A stretch of 64,000 nt of DNA from Jejuia rubra (GTDB lineage: Bacteria; Bacteroidota; Bacteroidia; Flavobacteriales; Flavobacteriaceae): contig NZ_JBHULY010000005.1 of assembly GCF_042684665.1 (NCBI RefSeq), forward strand, positions 434,001-498,000. Direction: 5' to 3'. The position numbers and the translations under genes were made by a program. Shown here piece by piece: positions 52,732-63,115 of the stretch. Each line of letters opens with the position of its first letter. Position 1 is the first letter of the stretch. The notes below the pieces were generated by a model, which was given only the letters and a program-made list of their open reading frames with translations, did not search any database and was not told the DNA's origin.

Positions 52732-53496
52732 ATGAAAAAGGTACTCGATATATACTTGTTTTTAGGGATGTTCTTAATCTGCAATGCGTGTAAGTCTTAC
52801 GCTCAGGATATATCAAATGATACGAAAGATAGTTGTCCTCATTCCGCACATTATTTGGAGAGCTTAAAAACAGAGCTTAAAGTAAAATGGCCAAATAACC
52901 GCACCATCAACTTAGTCTTTCATGGGCATTCAGTACCTACAGGATATACCACGAGAGGAGTGTTAGATAGGATAAATGCTTACCCCTATCGCACGTTAAA
53001 AAAAGTGAATGATTTTTACCCATACTCTGTAGTGAATACTATAACCACATCCATTGGAGGCGAACAAGCAGAACAGGGTGCGAAGCGGTTTAAAGAAGAG
53101 GTTTTAATTTACAAACCTGATGTACTGTTTATTGATTATGCACTTAACGATAGAAAAATGGGGGTAGAACGTGCAAAAGTGGCTTGGGAACAAATGATTG
53201 TAGAGGCATTGGAATATGGAACCAAAGTAATTTTATTAACGCCTACACCGGATTTAAACGAAGACATTTCTTCGGATGATACACCATTAGCAAAGCATAG
53301 CGAGATGATTCGTGCTTTGGCTAAAAAGCATAAAGTAGGCCTTGTGGATAGCTATGCACTATTTAAAAAACTATCGGAAACAGAACCTTTAATTGGCTAT
53401 ATGGCTCAGAATAACCATATCAACCAAAAAGGGCATCAATTTGTTGCGGACGCTATTTTCGAATATTTCATAACGTCAAACTGTAATAAGAATTAA
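52732..53496 (+). CDS. SGNH/GDSL-family hydrolase
   Basis: The 254-residue secreted protein (signal or lipobox around LICNAC) shows the SGNH blocks: FHGHSVPTG with Ser 67, Gly in TSIGGEQAEQG, Asn 139 in DYALND and His 229 in NNHINQKGH. The usual DxxH Asp at position 226 is Gln, which is unusual. It may remove acetyl or other ester groups from the glycan. It starts 5 bases after the transporter stop, so it is in the same operon. Confidence 0.85.
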   Translation: MKKVLDIYLFLGMFLICNACKSYAQDISNDTKDSCPHSAHYLESLKTELKVKWPNNRTINLVFHGHSVPTGYTTRGVLDRINAYPYRTLKKVNDFYPYSVVNTITTSIGGEQAEQGAKRFKEEVLIYKPDVLFIDYALNDRKMGVERAKVAWEQMIVEALEYGTKVILLTPTPDLNEDISSDDTPLAKHSEMIRALAKKHKVGLVDSYALFKKLSETEPLIGYMAQNNHINQKGHQFVADAIFEYFITSNCNKN

Positions 53497-53504
53497 TATT
53501 ATTA

Positions 53505-56345
53505 ATGAAGCTTTTCAAAACACATACAATCCTTTTTTTAATCATTATAAGCTTCACTTTACAGAATTGTAAAAGTGATGAAACGGCTTATATGGATTTG
53601 TCTGGAAACTGGAGTTTTAGTATTGATTCTTTAGACCAAGGTATTCAGGAAAAGTGGTTCAATATAAGTTTGAAAGACAGCATAAAATTACCTGGGTCTA
53701 TGCCAGAAAACGGCAAGGGTAATGATATTTCTGTAAAAACCAATTGGACGGGTAATATGTGGAACGATAGCCTTTGGTACACATCAGAAGAAATGAAAAA
53801 GTACCGTCAAGAAGGTAACGTTAAAGTTTCCTTTTGGCTAACTCCGGTTAAAGATTACAAAGGGCCTGCTTGGTATCAAAAAAAGATAACTATTCCTGAA
53901 TCATGGGCTGGTAAAAACATTAATCTAAACTTAGAGCGTGTACACTGGGAATCTATCTTGTGGGTAGATGACAAGAAGATAGGTATGGAAAACAGTTTAG
54001 CAACGGCGCACAATTATAATTTAGGTGAATTGTCAGCTGGTGAGCATACTATTTCAATACGAGTGGACAACCGTATTAAGGACATCAATGTTGGGTTGGA
54101 CGCCCATAGTATTTCGGATAATACGCAAACCAATTGGAATGGTATTGTGGGGAATATTTCACTTTCAGCAGTTCCAAAATTGTCAATCGGAAATGTGAAA
54201 TTGTATCCTAACGTCGCAGATAAAACGGTTAGGGTTGTGGTTCAAATTGAAAACGGAACAGGGAAAAACCAAACCGCAGAATTAACACTTCAAGCTAAAG
54301 AGAAATCAGAAAACGGACAAGCTATTGAAGTTTTAAAAGAGTCAATTCAAATAGACGATTCCAAAATAGTTGAGTTGGAGTACCCCATGGGTGATGCACC
54401 CAAACTTTGGGATGAATTCAATCCTAACTTATACGAAATGCAGTTGTCGTTGAATACTGAAAATGGGTCAGATACCAAAACTGAAACGTTTGGTATGCGA
54501 GACTTTAAAGCTGATGGCACTGTTTTTACAATTAATGAGCGCCCCATTTATTTAAGAGGAACTCTCGAATGTGCCATTTTTCCATTAACCGGTTACCCTC
54601 CAACTGATGTTGATGCTTGGAAAAGAATTATGAATACTATTAAAGCTCATGGTTTAAATCATATCCGTTTTCATTCGTGGTGTCCGCCAGAGGCCGCATT
54701 TCAGGCCGCTGACGAAATGGGTGTTTATATTCAGGCAGAAGCATCTGCGTGGAAAGCTGGTTTAGGGGATGGTGAACCTGTGGATACTTGGTTGTACCAA
54801 GAAGGCGAGGATATTATCAACGCTTATGGCAATCACCCGTCATTTGTATTAATGACGTATGGGAATGAACCAAGTGGTAAAAACCATAAAGAGTATTTAA
54901 CAAAGTACGTAGATCATTTTAAGGCATTGGATAACCGCAGGCTATACACTAGTGGTGCGGGCTATCCATATCTTGAAAATATGGATTATTATAATCATAG
55001 AGGTCCGAGAATACAAGGTTGGAATGAAAACCTGAAGAGTGTAATTAATGCAAAACCCCCACAAACAGAATTTGATTGGAGTAAGTTTATTGACAAAACC
55101 CCGATGCCTTATGTTTCGCATGAAATGGGGCAGTGGTGTGTATATCCCAACTTCAGAGAAATGTCTAAATACACAGGCGTTTTAAAACCTAAAAACTTTG
55201 AAATTTTCAAAGAATCTTTAGAGGAGAACGGTATGTTAAAATTGGCAGATAGCTTTTTACTGGCTTCTGGAAAATTGCAAACGCTTTGTTATAAAGCCGA
55301 TATAGAAGCTGGATTACGAACCAAAGGAATGGCAGGCTATCAGCTTTTGGATTTGCATGATTTCCCTGGTCAAGGCACCGCGCTTGTTGGTGTTTTAGAT
55401 GCGTTTTGGGATGAAAAAGGCTATGTAACTCCAGAGGAGTTTAAGTCATTTAGTGGAAATACGGTGCCTTTGGCGCGACTAGCAAAACGTACTTTCGAGA
55501 ATTCTGAAACGCTAACGGCAAAAATTGAAATAGCACATTTTAGTGAAAACCCCATGCAACAGGTGGTTCCAAAATGGCAATTGACTCATGCAGACGGTAG
55601 TGTGTTTTCTAAAGGCGAATTGGCTAAAACAGATATTCCAATAGGAAATGGCATTCAATTGGGCAGTATCAATCAATCTTTAAGTGCTATAAAAACAGCT
55701 CAAAAGTTAACGTTGACGGTTTCAGTAGAAAATTTTAAGAATAGTTGGGACGTTTGGGTGTATCCAAATCAAAAAAAGGCCATTGAAAATGAAGCGTCCG
55801 TCAAAGTAGTTAGTAAACTGGATGCCAAAACCATCGGCTATTTGCAAAACGGAGGTAATGTGCTTTTAAATATTAATAAAGGTGATATCGCTCCAGAAAA
55901 AGGAGGCGACATAGGTATTGGTTTTTCAAGTATTTTTTGGAATACCTCATGGACAAACGGACAGAAGCCTCATACATTAGGTATTCTGTGTAATCCAAAA
56001 CATCCTGCATTAGCTCATTTTCCAACGGAGTACCATTCTAATTGGCAATGGTGGGATGCTATGAGCCATTCGAATGTTATCATTTTTGATGACATGCCAG
56101 AACTGAATCCTATTGTAAGGGTTATTGATGATTGGTTTAAAAACAGAAAAACAGCACTCATTTTTGAGGCTAAAGTAGGTAAAGGAAAGTTGTTGTTTTC
56201 TGGAATAGACCTTCATACCAATTTAGAAAACAGACTAGAGGCACAACAGTTGCTTTACAGTTTAAAAACATATATGACCAGTAAGGATTTTAATCCTAAA
56301 AACGAATTAAAAATTAGTCAGCTAAAAGCGCTATTGACCTATTAG
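53505..56345 (+). CDS. Glycoside hydrolase family 2 lipoprotein
   Basis: The 946-residue lipoprotein (LQNC) has an N-terminal jelly roll (PAWYQKKITIPESWAGKNI; RVHWESILWVD), an Ig-like domain and a (beta/alpha)8 barrel starting NERPIYLRGTLE. The acid/base is E455 in TYGNEPSG and the nucleophile E540 in YVSHEMGQW. A long C-terminal part follows. GH2 enzymes remove beta-galactosyl, beta-glucuronyl, beta-mannosyl or arabinosyl end groups. The Cys-containing HSWCPPEAAF part is typical of long PUL-type GH2 proteins. Confidence 0.9.
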   Translation: MKLFKTHTILFLIIISFTLQNCKSDETAYMDLSGNWSFSIDSLDQGIQEKWFNISLKDSIKLPGSMPENGKGNDISVKTNWTGNMWNDSLWYTSEEMKKYRQEGNVKVSFWLTPVKDYKGPAWYQKKITIPESWAGKNINLNLERVHWESILWVDDKKIGMENSLATAHNYNLGELSAGEHTISIRVDNRIKDINVGLDAHSISDNTQTNWNGIVGNISLSAVPKLSIGNVKLYPNVADKTVRVVVQIENGTGKNQTAELTLQAKEKSENGQAIEVLKESIQIDDSKIVELEYPMGDAPKLWDEFNPNLYEMQLSLNTENGSDTKTETFGMRDFKADGTVFTINERPIYLRGTLECAIFPLTGYPPTDVDAWKRIMNTIKAHGLNHIRFHSWCPPEAAFQAADEMGVYIQAEASAWKAGLGDGEPVDTWLYQEGEDIINAYGNHPSFVLMTYGNEPSGKNHKEYLTKYVDHFKALDNRRLYTSGAGYPYLENMDYYNHRGPRIQGWNENLKSVINAKPPQTEFDWSKFIDKTPMPYVSHEMGQWCVYPNFREMSKYTGVLKPKNFEIFKESLEENGMLKLADSFLLASGKLQTLCYKADIEAGLRTKGMAGYQLLDLHDFPGQGTALVGVLDAFWDEKGYVTPEEFKSFSGNTVPLARLAKRTFENSETLTAKIEIAHFSENPMQQVVPKWQLTHADGSVFSKGELAKTDIPIGNGIQLGSINQSLSAIKTAQKLTLTVSVENFKNSWDVWVYPNQKKAIENEASVKVVSKLDAKTIGYLQNGGNVLLNINKGDIAPEKGGDIGIGFSSIFWNTSWTNGQKPHTLGILCNPKHPALAHFPTEYHSNWQWWDAMSHSNVIIFDDMPELNPIVRVIDDWFKNRKTALIFEAKVGKGKLLFSGIDLHTNLENRLEAQQLLYSLKTYMTSKDFNPKNELKISQLKALLTY

Positions 56346-56378
56346 CAACAAACAAACTAAGCATAAAATTATTAGATT

Positions 56379-59300
56379 ATGAAGACAGTAAAGGCTTGGC
56401 ACGAGAGAGTAACCATCCCTACTTACGAAGTAGGAACACCAGAGAAATATCCTGTTTTTTTAGAAAAACGTGTATATCAAGCAAGTAGTGGTTCTGTTTA
56501 TCCACATCCCGTTATTGAAAAGATTAGCGATGAGAAAGTAGATAAAGAATGGGATGCTATTTTTATTGAAAACAACTACATCAAACTCATGATTTTACCA
56601 GCTTTAGGGGGTAGAATTCAACGAGCTTATGATAAGATTCGTAAGCGTGATTTTGTTTATTATAATCATGTGATTAAACCGGCTTTGGTTGGCTTAACAG
56701 GACCATGGATTTCTGGTGGGATTGAGTTTAACTGGCCTCAACACCATAGACCAAGTACTTACGACCCAACAGATTTTTATATTGAAGACAATGAAGATGG
56801 GAGCAAAACGGTTTGGGTTAGTGAATTAGAGCGTATGTTCCGTACAAAAGGTATGGCTGGTTTTACCTTGCACCCTGATAAGGCTTACATTGAAATTAAA
56901 GCCCATTTATACAACAGAACACCGCATCCACAAACCTTTTTATGGTGGGCTAATCCGGCTGTGGCGGTTAACGACCATTACCAATCGGTGTTCCCACCAG
57001 ATGTAAATGCTGTATTTGACCACGGTAAGCGCGATGTGTCTGAATTTCCAATTGCCAAAGGTGAATACTATAAAGTAGATTATTCTCCTGGTACTGACAT
57101 TTCTCGATATAAGAACATTCCGGTTCCAACAAGTTATATGGCCATCACTTCTAAATACGATTTTGTTGGTGGTTATGAAAATGATTCAAAAGGTGGATTG
57201 CTACACGTTGCAGACCATAATGTGTCTCCTGGAAAAAAACAATGGACTTGGGGTAATGGTGAATTTGGTAAAGCTTGGGATAGAAACCTAACAGATGAAG
57301 ATGGGCCATATATTGAATTGATGTGCGGGGTTTACACAGATAATCAGCCAGATTTTTCATGGATGCATCCTTATGAGGAGAAGAGTTTTAAGCAATATTT
57401 TATGCCATATTACAACGTTGGTGTGGTAAAAAATGCGACGAAGGAGGCTTTGGTTAACCTTGAAATGGTAGATGGAAAGGCTCAAGTAAAAGTGTATGTT
57501 ACTTCTACTTATGATAATTGTGTTATCACTCTCAGCGCTAAGGGTAAAGTATTGCATGAAGAAGTACTAAACCTTTCACCTGAAGTTGGTTTTGAAAAAT
57601 TAATCGATATTGGAGCAAACACTTTTGATGATTTACAAATTTCAGTGAATGATAGTGCCGGTAAAGTTTTAGTGGATTGGGAACCCGATAAGGATTTATC
57701 AGATGAAATTCCTGAACCAGCCAAGGCGGCCAAAGACCCAAAGGATATTGAAACTATTGAAGGCTTGTATTTAAGAGGGCTTCATTTAGAGCAATACAGA
57801 CATGCAACCTTTGTGGCTACCGATTATTATGAAGAGGCCTTAAGACGTTCACCAAAAGATGTGCGCATCAACAATGCTATGGGACTTTGGTTTATGCGTA
57901 AGGGGCAATTGGAAAAATCAATTTCTTATTTTGATACAGCTATTGAGACCTTGACAAGTCATAATCCTAACCCTTATGACGGTGAGCCTTATTTCAACAA
58001 AGGTATGGCATTGAGCTATTTGGGTAAAAAAGAAGAGGCTTACGCTAGTTTCTTTAAAGCCTGTTGGAATGCACAATGGCAAGATGCTGGGTATTTCAAC
58101 TTAGCGCAAATTGATTGTTCTCGCGGTGATTTAGAAAAAGCCATGGATTTGGTGGATAGAGCTTTAATTAAAAACTGGCACAATCATAAGGCAAGACACC
58201 TTAAGGTGATTTTACTGAGAAAAACTGGTAAAATTGAACAAGCTAAACAGTTAATCAAAGATTCCTTGGCAATTGATAAATTCAATTTTGGAGTGCTTTA
58301 CGAAAAGTATATTTTGTCTAATACTCAAGAAGATTTAGAGGCATTCAAAACGATTCTTCGAAATTATGCACACAATTACATTGAGTTTTCTTTGGACTAT
58401 GCGATGGCGGGTCAATTTGATGAAGCTGTGGCTCTTTTAAAAGTACATACTGAAGCCAATAAAGAAGTGTATCCGATGGTGTACTATTTTATGGGATGGT
58501 ATTTAGACCAAAAAGGCGATAGCAGTGGTGCTTTAGAGGCTTATAAAAAAGCATCTAAAATGCCGGACACCTATTGTTTTCCAAATAAGATTGAAGAAGT
58601 TAAGGCGTTGGAATCTGCTTGTAAAGCGAATCCAACCGATGCTAAGGCATTCTACTATCTTGGGAATTTCTGGTACGCCAACCGACAGTATAAAGAAGCA
58701 CAAACGTGCTGGGAAACTTCCGTGAAATTAGATGATAGTTTTGCTATAACCCATCGCAACTTGGCATTGCTTTACTATAATAAAACCAATCAAAAAGAAT
58801 TGGCAGTAGCACATTTAGAAAAAGCATTTGAGCTGGATAGTACCGATGCACGATTGCTGATGGAGCTCGACCAATTATACAAAAAGATTAATGTGCCAGT
58901 TGAAAAGCGATTAGCATTATTGGAGGAGCATATTGACTTGACTAATTCTAGAGACGATTTGTACCTAGAGCGTATTGCGCTTTATAATTTGAAAGGTGAT
59001 TTCGAAAAAGCAAAAGGATTAATAGATAAACGTCAATTCCACCCGTGGGAAGGTGGCGAAGGCAAAGTGCCATTCCAGTATTTAACAAGTAACATTGAGC
59101 TTGCAAAGCAGTATATTTCTGTTAAGAATTATGAAGGCGCTATTGAGCTTTTAAAACAGTCAAAAGATTACCCTCACAATTTAGGAGAAGGTAAACTACA
59201 TGGTACTGTTGAAAATGACATCGATTATTGGTTAGGCTGTGCCTACGAAGGTTTAGGTAATGAAGAGAAAGCCAAAGCTTATTTTGAATTAGCTTCCGAA

Positions 59301-59681
59301 GGATTGAGCGACCCGAGTCCAGCAATTTTTTACAACGACCAACAGCCTGATAAAATTTTCTATCAAGGATTGGCATTGCAAAAATTAGGACGTAACGATG
59401 AAGCTAACAAAAGGTTTGATAATTTGTTGAACTACGGACAAGAACATATTAGTGATAATGTGAAGTTAGATTATTTCGCCATATCGTTACCAGATTTATT
59501 GATTTGGGAAGAAGATTTGAATGTGATCAATCAAATTCACTGTAATTATATGATTGGTTTGGGGCAATTGGGTAAAGGTAGCGATACAGGGGCAACTGAG
59601 GCTTTTTCAAAAGTTCTTGATACTAATTTATCACATATTCCGGCGCATATTCATCAAGCACTTGTTAGTGTTAAATCTTAA
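56379..59681 (+). CDS. DUF5107 and TPR-repeat protein, probably cytosolic
   Basis: The 1100-residue protein has no signal peptide. Residues 1-380 form a DUF5107 domain, beta-rich and of mutarotase-like pattern (LPALGGRIQRAYDK; GPWISGGIEFNWPQHH). Residues 450-1100 are many TPR repeats (for example YFNKGMALSYLGKKEEAYASFFKACW). The family recurs in PULs, but I know no proven activity. As a cytosolic member of an otherwise exported set, it may act on imported sugars, or hold an enzyme complex together. It follows the GH2 gene by 33 bases. Confidence 0.88.
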   Translation: MKTVKAWHERVTIPTYEVGTPEKYPVFLEKRVYQASSGSVYPHPVIEKISDEKVDKEWDAIFIENNYIKLMILPALGGRIQRAYDKIRKRDFVYYNHVIKPALVGLTGPWISGGIEFNWPQHHRPSTYDPTDFYIEDNEDGSKTVWVSELERMFRTKGMAGFTLHPDKAYIEIKAHLYNRTPHPQTFLWWANPAVAVNDHYQSVFPPDVNAVFDHGKRDVSEFPIAKGEYYKVDYSPGTDISRYKNIPVPTSYMAITSKYDFVGGYENDSKGGLLHVADHNVSPGKKQWTWGNGEFGKAWDRNLTDEDGPYIELMCGVYTDNQPDFSWMHPYEEKSFKQYFMPYYNVGVVKNATKEALVNLEMVDGKAQVKVYVTSTYDNCVITLSAKGKVLHEEVLNLSPEVGFEKLIDIGANTFDDLQISVNDSAGKVLVDWEPDKDLSDEIPEPAKAAKDPKDIETIEGLYLRGLHLEQYRHATFVATDYYEEALRRSPKDVRINNAMGLWFMRKGQLEKSISYFDTAIETLTSHNPNPYDGEPYFNKGMALSYLGKKEEAYASFFKACWNAQWQDAGYFNLAQIDCSRGDLEKAMDLVDRALIKNWHNHKARHLKVILLRKTGKIEQAKQLIKDSLAIDKFNFGVLYEKYILSNTQEDLEAFKTILRNYAHNYIEFSLDYAMAGQFDEAVALLKVHTEANKEVYPMVYYFMGWYLDQKGDSSGALEAYKKASKMPDTYCFPNKIEEVKALESACKANPTDAKAFYYLGNFWYANRQYKEAQTCWETSVKLDDSFAITHRNLALLYYNKTNQKELAVAHLEKAFELDSTDARLLMELDQLYKKINVPVEKRLALLEEHIDLTNSRDDLYLERIALYNLKGDFEKAKGLIDKRQFHPWEGGEGKVPFQYLTSNIELAKQYISVKNYEGAIELLKQSKDYPHNLGEGKLHGTVENDIDYWLGCAYEGLGNEEKAKAYFELASEGLSDPSPAIFYNDQQPDKIFYQGLALQKLGRNDEANKRFDNLLNYGQEHISDNVKLDYFAISLPDLLIWEEDLNVINQIHCNYMIGLGQLGKGSDTGATEAFSKVLDTNLSHIPAHIHQALVSVKS

Positions 59682-59689
59682 AATTACAA

Positions 59690-61201
59690 GTGATGGATGT
59701 CTCAGCTCTTGTTAAAAGTGTGGTATGTGGGGCTTTGTGTTGCATAGTCTTTCAAGCATGCGCTCAAAGTACCAACCCCAATATCGTTATCATTTATGTT
59801 GACGATTTAGGCTATGGCGACATTGGTGCAAACGGCGCCATTGGCGTGGAAACACCTAATATTGACACGTTGGCCAAAAATGGGCTAAATTTTACAGATG
59901 CCCATTGTTCTGCATCAACCTGTACACCGTCACGCTATTCATTACTAACAGGGAGCTACGCTTTTAGACGAGAAGCACAAATACTTGAAGGCGATGCGCC
60001 ACTCATTATAGACCCTAATAAGGGAACTTTGCCCAAAATGCTTCAAAAAGCTGGGTATAAAACAGGTGTGGTTGGTAAATGGCATTTAGGACTTGGTAAA
60101 GGAAAAATCAATTGGAATGAAAAGATACCATTAGGCCCAGAAGAAGTGGGATTTGACTATAGTTTTTTAATTCCAGCCACGGGTGATAGAGTACCTTGTG
60201 TGTTTTTAGAAAATCAAAAGGTGGTTGGCTTGGACCCTAACGACCCCATTACAGTAAGTTATGGCACCAGAATTGAAGGTTACCCATGGGGTTTTCAACA
60301 TCCTGAATTGTTAAAACAACATACAGACCCTTACCATCAAGGGGCTATCATTAATGGCATAAGTAGAATTGGTTACATGAAAGGTGGTAAAGATGCGCTC
60401 TGGGTAGATGAAAACATTCCTTTTGTATTGAGTGATAAAGCCACAACATATATCAATGAAAATAAAGACAATCCGTTCTTTTTATATTTTTCATTGCATG
60501 ATATCCATCAGCCTAGAATAGCCAATATCAAATTTGTAGAAAGCAGTACTATGGGACCACGCGGAGACGTGATTGCACAAATGGACTGGTGTGTTGGTCA
60601 AATTTCAGAAGCATTGGATAAGCAAGGCTTGTTAGAAAACACCTTGATTATATTCACAAGTGACAATGGCCCCATTTTAGATGATGGTTACTTAGATTAT
60701 GCCCGAGAATTGGTGGGAGACCACAAACCTGGAGGTCCTTATAGAGGTAGTAAATATTCTGCTTATGAAGCTGGTACCCGAATGCCTACAATTGTCCACT
60801 GGCCAAAAGAAGTAAAACCGGGCACAAGCAATGCCTTGTTATCTCAATTGGATTTATATGCCTCTTTGGCTTCTTTGTTAAATCAAAAGATTGAAAAAGG
60901 AGAGGCTGTGGATAGTCAAAACTTTGTGGAGTCTTGGTTGGGAAAATCTGATAAGGGACGCAAATATTTATTGGAAGAATCTTATACTTTCGGTTTTAGA
61001 ATGGATAACTGGAAATACATCAAACCTAAGGACAAACCCGTACCTAATTGGATTGTACAAAAGTTTGTTGACCCAGGCTTCAGACCAGAGCCACAATTAT
61101 TCAATTTAGACGAAGACCCTTCCGAAGCAAAAAATATAGCCAGCGAGCATCCAGAAATCGTGGCTAAAATGGAGGCTAAACTGAAAGAAATTTTAGAGTA
61201 A
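59690..61201 (+). CDS. Type I sulfatase (arylsulfatase-like)
   Basis: The 503-residue secreted protein (signal ending VFQAC or ACAQS) has the signature CTPSRYSLLTG (C78 to formylglycine), NIVIIYVDDLGYGDIG, GKWHLGLG and TSDNGPILDDG. It removes sulfate groups from the imported sugar in the periplasm or at the outer membrane. It starts 8 bases after the DUF5107 gene. The start MMD could be either ATG. Confidence 0.93.
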   Translation: MMDVSALVKSVVCGALCCIVFQACAQSTNPNIVIIYVDDLGYGDIGANGAIGVETPNIDTLAKNGLNFTDAHCSASTCTPSRYSLLTGSYAFRREAQILEGDAPLIIDPNKGTLPKMLQKAGYKTGVVGKWHLGLGKGKINWNEKIPLGPEEVGFDYSFLIPATGDRVPCVFLENQKVVGLDPNDPITVSYGTRIEGYPWGFQHPELLKQHTDPYHQGAIINGISRIGYMKGGKDALWVDENIPFVLSDKATTYINENKDNPFFLYFSLHDIHQPRIANIKFVESSTMGPRGDVIAQMDWCVGQISEALDKQGLLENTLIIFTSDNGPILDDGYLDYARELVGDHKPGGPYRGSKYSAYEAGTRMPTIVHWPKEVKPGTSNALLSQLDLYASLASLLNQKIEKGEAVDSQNFVESWLGKSDKGRKYLLEESYTFGFRMDNWKYIKPKDKPVPNWIVQKFVDPGFRPEPQLFNLDEDPSEAKNIASEHPEIVAKMEAKLKEILE

Positions 61202-61210
61202 TAAAATAGA

Positions 61211-63091
61211 TTGAAATACCTGCCTTACATATTAGGTTTAATTATGCTCCTGTCATGCAAAACTCAGGACAAGCCCAATATTCTTTGGATAACGATTGAG
61301 GACACTTCACCTCAATTCATTGGTTGTTATGGCAATGAAAACGCGAGTACTCCAGTAATTGATAAATTGGCAGATGAGGGTATTCGTTTTACCAATGCTT
61401 TTTCAACTGGTACTGTCTGTGCGGCCAGCAGATCTACCATTATAACAGGAGTGCGAACCTTTAAAATGGGTACTGGGCATCAAAGAAGTCAGTATCCAAT
61501 TCCAGATTACATCAAAGGTTTTCCATATTACTTAAAACAATTGGGGTATTACACCACCAACAATTACAAAACAGACTATAATATTGCCAACGAAAAAGAT
61601 TTCATCAAAGAGTCGTGGGACGAGTGCTCTGGTAAAGCAACGTGGAAAGGGAGAAAAGAAGGTCAGCCTTTCTTTTCGGTATTTAATTTCCCAGAGTCGC
61701 ACCAATCACGAACAATGTCTTGGACGTTTGAGCAATATGTAAAGCACGTTTGGAATCATTTACCAGAAGAAGACAGGATAGCCGATGATGCTTTTGAAAT
61801 GCCTTCATTTTATAATGACACGCCCGAAATGCGCAAACAGTTCGCAAGAGTCTATAATTCTATTAAGTTAACGGATAATAGAATAGGGGAGTTATTGCAA
61901 AAGCTTGAAGACGATGGTTTAACAGATGACACCATTATTTTCTTTTATGCAGACCATGGTGAGGGGATTCCAAGAGGAAAAACTAACGGTATTAACCTTG
62001 GATATCGCGTGCCGTTTGTAGTTTGGTTTCCTGAAAAATACAAGTATTTATCGCCGTGGGAAACAGGCAAAACAACAGATAAGCTAATTAATTTTGAAGA
62101 TTTAGGTCCCACCATGATTGATTTATTGGGAGGTGAAGTTCCCGAATATATGAAGGGGCAACGTCTTTTTAATGCTAATTCAGAATATGAGAAAGACCTA
62201 TTATTACTTTCTACAGATAGGGTTGATAATGGTTTAGATTTGGTTAGAACCGTAACCGATGGGAAGTATGTGTATTCCAGAAACTACATGCCTTTTATAC
62301 CCGAAGTGCGGTATATCAATTATTTAGAAATAGCCGACATTACTAAACACATGCGCAATGATTTAAAGCATGGTAAATTAAATGCATTTCAATCTGGCAT
62401 TTTTGATGAGCGTCCCTACGAGATGCTTTATGATATTGAAAATGATATATGGGAGGAGCATAACTTAGCAGAGGATCCAAATTACAAATCCGTTTTAGAA
62501 AAGATGCGACAATTTATGGATAGTGAGCTTTTAAAAGCAAAAGATGTTATGTTTATGCCAGAATACGAAATGGTAAAACTTTCAGAAAAGCAAAATGCTT
62601 ATGAGTATCGTTTAGATGAAACCAAGTATAATTTTGATGAAATTTATAAAGTAGCATCCTTATCAGGAAAGAAAGGTGAAGACATTATAAAATCTCAAAT
62701 AGAGTATCTAAAGCATGACGATAAATTAGTGCGTTATTGGGCTAGTGTTGGATTAATGTCTCAAAATCCATCACAATTACAACCCTATGAATCAGAATTA
62801 AAGGAAGCGGTTCAAGATGATTATCCTCCTGTTGCCATAACAGCTTCAGCAATTTTATATAAGAAATTCAACAATAAAAATGCTGTAAAAGTTTTAAATA
62901 GCTTTAGTAAAAGTGACAACTGGCCTTTGGCTTTAATGAGTGTATATCACATGTTGTATTTTGAAGACAGAACGCCATTTGAATCTGCTATAGAAGAATT
63001 GCTTCAAGACAAAGATATTAATTGGCATGTAAAAAGTGCTTGCTTTGATTTTGAACGAAGCCAGAGCTTGAAAAAGGATATTAAAAGTTAG
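61211..63091 (+). CDS. Type I sulfatase with a HEAT-like C-terminal domain
   Basis: The 626-residue lipoprotein (LLSC) uses a TTG start at 61211, 9 bases after the previous stop. The signature is CAASRSTIITG, with Ala in place of the usual Pro, and C70 is the formylglycine site. Other parts are NILWITIEDTSPQFIGCYG and FFYADHGEGIPRGK. This branch includes N- and O-sulfatases such as sulfamidase-like enzymes. The last 140 residues look like HEAT repeats (DDKLVRYWASVGLM). Substrate unknown. Confidence 0.9.
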   Translation: MKYLPYILGLIMLLSCKTQDKPNILWITIEDTSPQFIGCYGNENASTPVIDKLADEGIRFTNAFSTGTVCAASRSTIITGVRTFKMGTGHQRSQYPIPDYIKGFPYYLKQLGYYTTNNYKTDYNIANEKDFIKESWDECSGKATWKGRKEGQPFFSVFNFPESHQSRTMSWTFEQYVKHVWNHLPEEDRIADDAFEMPSFYNDTPEMRKQFARVYNSIKLTDNRIGELLQKLEDDGLTDDTIIFFYADHGEGIPRGKTNGINLGYRVPFVVWFPEKYKYLSPWETGKTTDKLINFEDLGPTMIDLLGGEVPEYMKGQRLFNANSEYEKDLLLLSTDRVDNGLDLVRTVTDGKYVYSRNYMPFIPEVRYINYLEIADITKHMRNDLKHGKLNAFQSGIFDERPYEMLYDIENDIWEEHNLAEDPNYKSVLEKMRQFMDSELLKAKDVMFMPEYEMVKLSEKQNAYEYRLDETKYNFDEIYKVASLSGKKGEDIIKSQIEYLKHDDKLVRYWASVGLMSQNPSQLQPYESELKEAVQDDYPPVAITASAILYKKFNNKNAVKVLNSFSKSDNWPLALMSVYHMLYFEDRTPFESAIEELLQDKDINWHVKSACFDFERSQSLKKDIKS

Positions 63092-63115
63092 GAATACTAA
63101 ACGATAAAGGTATAA

